The notes under the pieces: model-generated
What the model saw: the letters and a program-made list of their open reading frames with translations, nothing else
Told to the model about the DNA's origin: nothing
The model's database searches: none
From: an uncultured Coriobacteriaceae bacterium
GTDB lineage: Bacteria > Actinomycetota > Coriobacteriia > Coriobacteriales > Atopobiaceae
Assembly: GCA_902778135.1 (NCBI GenBank)
Contig: CACYWP010000006.1
Coordinates: forward strand, 49,799 to 113,798
DNA: 64,000 bases
Direction: 5' to 3'
Shown: positions 62,232 through 64,000 of the stretch, one piece after another
Layout of the letters: each line of letters begins with the position of its first letter
Position numbering within the stretch: position 1 is the first letter of the stretch
Position numbers and translations under genes: made by a program

Positions 62232-62847
62232 TTTTCACCAGCACGCTGCGAACGACGTTGGCGACTGCCTTGCACGAGTCGACGGTAGCCTCCATGGTGT
62301 CGATGAGCGACTTCCACTTGATAACCTCGACGGCATCCGTGTGCTCGCGGAAGACGTTGGCCAAAGCCTGGCGTGACACGGTGTCGCCCTCGTCCTCGAT
62401 GGTCCCCACCGTGTGCATCTTCTCGCGCACGACCGGGTCCTTCTTGAAGTTCTCGAAGTGGTCGAAGAGGTCCTGCAGCTCGTTGCTTGCGCGCAGGATG
62501 AGGTCGGCCATCTGCAGGGCCTCGGGACGCATGTCACCGATGTCGTAGAGGTCGAAGCGAGCCGACACGTTGTCCATGCCGTCGGCGATGTGGTCGAGCT
62601 CGCGCACCAGCAGGTTGATGTCCTCGCGGTCGAAGGGTGTGATGAAGGAGTTCTCCAGCAGCGTGAGCGTCTCGCGCATGATGGCATCGCACCTGATCTC
62701 GTAGTCCTTGACCTCGGGGATGCGTCCCCTCGATGCGGGCCAGTCGTGCGTGATGTCCCGGAACACCACGGCACAGGCGGCCACCTCGTGGGCTAGCTCG
62801 ATGAACTTGTCGTAGAACTGGTTCTCAATGTGACGTACCCGACTCAT
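62224..62847 (-). CDS. PhoU-like protein (DUF47/TIGR00153)
   Basis: A 207-residue all-helical protein of the DUF47 family that accompanies PiT transporters. ITPFDREDINLLVRELDHIADGMDN is the signature, with acidic E/DxxxD repeats that bind metal clusters. Intact, with an AAAGGAG site before the ATG. It overlaps the start of pit, so the two were translated together; its partner now appears broken. Confidence 0.9.
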   Translation of the reverse strand: MSRVRHIENQFYDKFIELAHEVAACAVVFRDITHDWPASRGRIPEVKDYEIRCDAIMRETLTLLENSFITPFDREDINLLVRELDHIADGMDNVSARFDLYDIGDMRPEALQMADLILRASNELQDLFDHFENFKKDPVVREKMHTVGTIEDEGDTVSRQALANVFREHTDAVEVIKWKSLIDTMEATVDSCKAVANVVRSVLVKNA

Positions 62848-63322
62848 GGCGAACGCTCCTTTGGCCTGACGGCAGACATGCGTCTTGGCATTGGGTTTTC
62901 AGAACGGCCGACGCTTGGGGCAGATGCTCGAATGGCTGGAGAAGACACACGTGTCCAAAGCGGTTAGCTCTTTACCAATACAGTTAGCCTTTTATGTTCG
63001 ATGTGTTTCATCAAGAACTCGTAAGGGGGCCGTCATGGTTGGCACAGTGGTGAAAAGGGGCCATGAACGGCGGCTTTGTGCCCAAGTGTCGATTCTCTTA
63101 CGATTCTCGCTGCCCTTGGGAATCAAAGCGGGGGGTTTGACGATACCGACCCATGACCGTCCCTTTACATTTGTTTGCCAACCAGGCGGCGCATCCTGCT
63201 TTTGGCGAACGCTCATCCAAGATTAATCAACCTTAATCCGCGCTTCCGGGTGGCTTCATTTCTGAATCGCATCATACGAATCGTCAAGAGCACGAGCCAA
63301 CCAAACAGAAAGGGTGTTGATC
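62848..63322. other. 475-base gap between divergent genes
   Basis: No gene seen. It contains the direct repeat described at 62963 and presumably promoters of the PhoU/pit operon (minus) and the UBA-like gene (plus). The area is clearly more AT-rich than its surroundings. Confidence 0.45.
62963..62996. promoter_or_regulatory. Direct repeat, possible phosphate-regulator (Pho) box
   Basis: GTTAGCTCTTT (62963) and GTTAGCCTTTT (62983) are direct repeats 20 bases apart, about two helical turns, 116 bases before the PhoU-like gene. PhoP in Gram-positives binds direct repeats near phosphate genes. The sequence is not a textbook box. Confidence 0.35.
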
Positions 63323-63847
63323 ATGGAGAACCTGGAGAAGGTCGAGCTCATCCGCGAGAAGTGCAACGTGAGCTACGAGGAGGCGCGCGACGCGCTGGAG
63401 GCCTGCGAGGGAGACGTGCTGGACGCCATCGTCATGCTGGAGGCCGCACACAAGGTGACGGAGCGCATCCCGATTGCGTCCGAGGCCGCCTACGAGCTGC
63501 CGGACGCGCCCGAGGCCGAGGCCCAGCCCGAGGCCACCGAGCCCAAGGCATCCAAGGTCGGCGACGCCTGGCATCGCTTCTGCGTGCGCTGCAAGGAGCT
63601 CTGGGAGGCGGGAATGGATGCGTCCTTCATCGCCGAGCGCAAGGGCGAGCAGGTCTTTGCCCTGCCGGTTGCCCTCGTCGTGATCGGGCTGCTCCTGTGG
63701 GGTGCCTCCCTGTGGCTGCTGGTCATCGGTCTGTTCCTGGGCTTCCGCTATCGCGTCGAGGCGCAGGGCAAGGTGGCAGAGACCGTCAATGACGCCATGG
63801 GCAAGGTCGCCGACGCCGCTGAGGACATCAAGCAGAACGTCGCGTAG
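63323..63847 (+). CDS. UBA-like / DUF4342-type membrane protein
   Basis: A 174-residue protein. The N-terminus is a UBA-like three-helix bundle (EKVELIREKCNVSYEEARDA, LEACEGDVLDAIVMLEA), then an acidic linker, then a domain resembling DUF4342 with a membrane segment at about 115-140 and an amphipathic C-terminal helix (AETVNDAMGKVADAAEDIKQ). Function unknown. ATG 63323 has AAAGGG eight bases before it. Single gene with its own terminator. Confidence 0.82.
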   Translation: MENLEKVELIREKCNVSYEEARDALEACEGDVLDAIVMLEAAHKVTERIPIASEAAYELPDAPEAEAQPEATEPKASKVGDAWHRFCVRCKELWEAGMDASFIAERKGEQVFALPVALVVIGLLLWGASLWLLVIGLFLGFRYRVEAQGKVAETVNDAMGKVADAAEDIKQNVA

Positions 63848-63871
63848 CTGCAGCGGACATAGACTCTATGC

Positions 63872-63909
63872 AAAGGACCCGCGAGTACTGGACTCGCGGG
63901 TCCTTTTTG
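63872..63909 (+). terminator. Strong intrinsic terminator
   Basis: AAAGGACCCGCGAGT pairs perfectly with ACTCGCGGGTCCTTT over 15 bp with a 5-base loop and is followed by TTGTTG. Nothing further is recognised between it and the right edge. Confidence 0.93.
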
Positions 63910-64000
63910 TTGTGCTTGCTCGCCCTCGTGGATACTTGTCGCGGTTCGTGCAACTCGCAGCAAGATGTAGGCGGCCCCTTGCGGCCGGAACGCGAGGTTC

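Noticed and set aside
62885..63226. 113-codon open frame in the gap before the UBA-like gene
   Set aside because: No ribosome site or domain; it spans regulatory-looking AT-rich sequence.

Overview
The window is a dense, GC-rich bacterial chromosome segment. Gene content points to an anaerobic or microaerotolerant actinobacterium of the class Coriobacteriia, probably Olsenella/Atopobiaceae-like. The grounds are: Zn-ribbon (C+) forms of S14 and L36, a GGGtGRT/NifU-like gene pair, a water-forming NADH oxidase, a ferredoxin-fused aldo/keto reductase, a type IV pilus (PilT/PilC) cluster, and frequent GTG/TTG starts. This placement is an inference from gene content, not a match to a named genome.

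Layout. 1-4530 (minus strand) is a type IV pilus operon (pilC, four small membrane-anchored proteins, pilT running off the left edge) preceded by a transglutaminase-like lipoprotein. 4987-10007 carries a LysR regulator divergent from a flavodoxin, two aldo/keto reductases and an MBL-fold hydrolase. 10061-12016 is an LtaS-like membrane sulfatase. 12348-23238 is the spc/alpha ribosomal protein block: rplE-rpsN-rpsH-rplF-rplR-rpsE-rpmD-rplO-secY, then adk-map-infA-rpmJ-rpsM-rpsK-rpsD-rpoA-rplQ. It starts abruptly at rplE, with no L14/L24 upstream, and is split between secY and adk by a roughly 0.9-kb island holding a long inverted repeat and an antisense Nif11-type RiPP precursor. 23338-32410 holds truA, a His-rich transporter, a GT2 glycosyltransferase, pyrE, pth, tRNA-Gln, glmU-prs and a LOR/SDH (TIGR00300) protein. 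32534-36903 (minus) has a peptidoglycan-binding-domain protein, a polyprenyl synthase, galE and a barnase/barstar pair with a Cys-rich small protein. 37086-41288 (minus) is a methionine/folate operon in which the MetH reactivation domain is a separate gene. 41379-49035 has pth2, murI, the GGGtGRT/NifU-like pair, a SWIM-SNF2 helicase and a DUF554 membrane protein. 49149-52124 (minus) has a truncated YARHG gene and a XRE-cupin regulator with an acyl-CoA synthetase. 52435-56578 is a leuA-ilvB-ilvN branched-chain operon behind a leucine-rich leader peptide. The remainder has NADH oxidase, a VWA protein, a K+ channel, a HIRAN protein, a HAD phosphatase, a broken pit phosphate permease behind an intact PhoU-like gene, and a UBA-like/DUF4342-type protein.

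The most unusual material lies between genes. A dispersed palindromic repeat family (6914-6995, 27961-28160, 31102-31183) resembles REP/BIME elements. Three unrelated long inverted repeats (17272-17402, 56603-56780, 60306-60399) could extrude cruciforms or form large RNA hairpins. The orphan RiPP precursor at 17543-17737 has a 19-residue core with three Cys, a palindromic operator candidate, and no maturase in the window. The leucine leader at 52435 supports ribosome-mediated attenuation. No CRISPR array, rRNA, transposase or phage gene was found.
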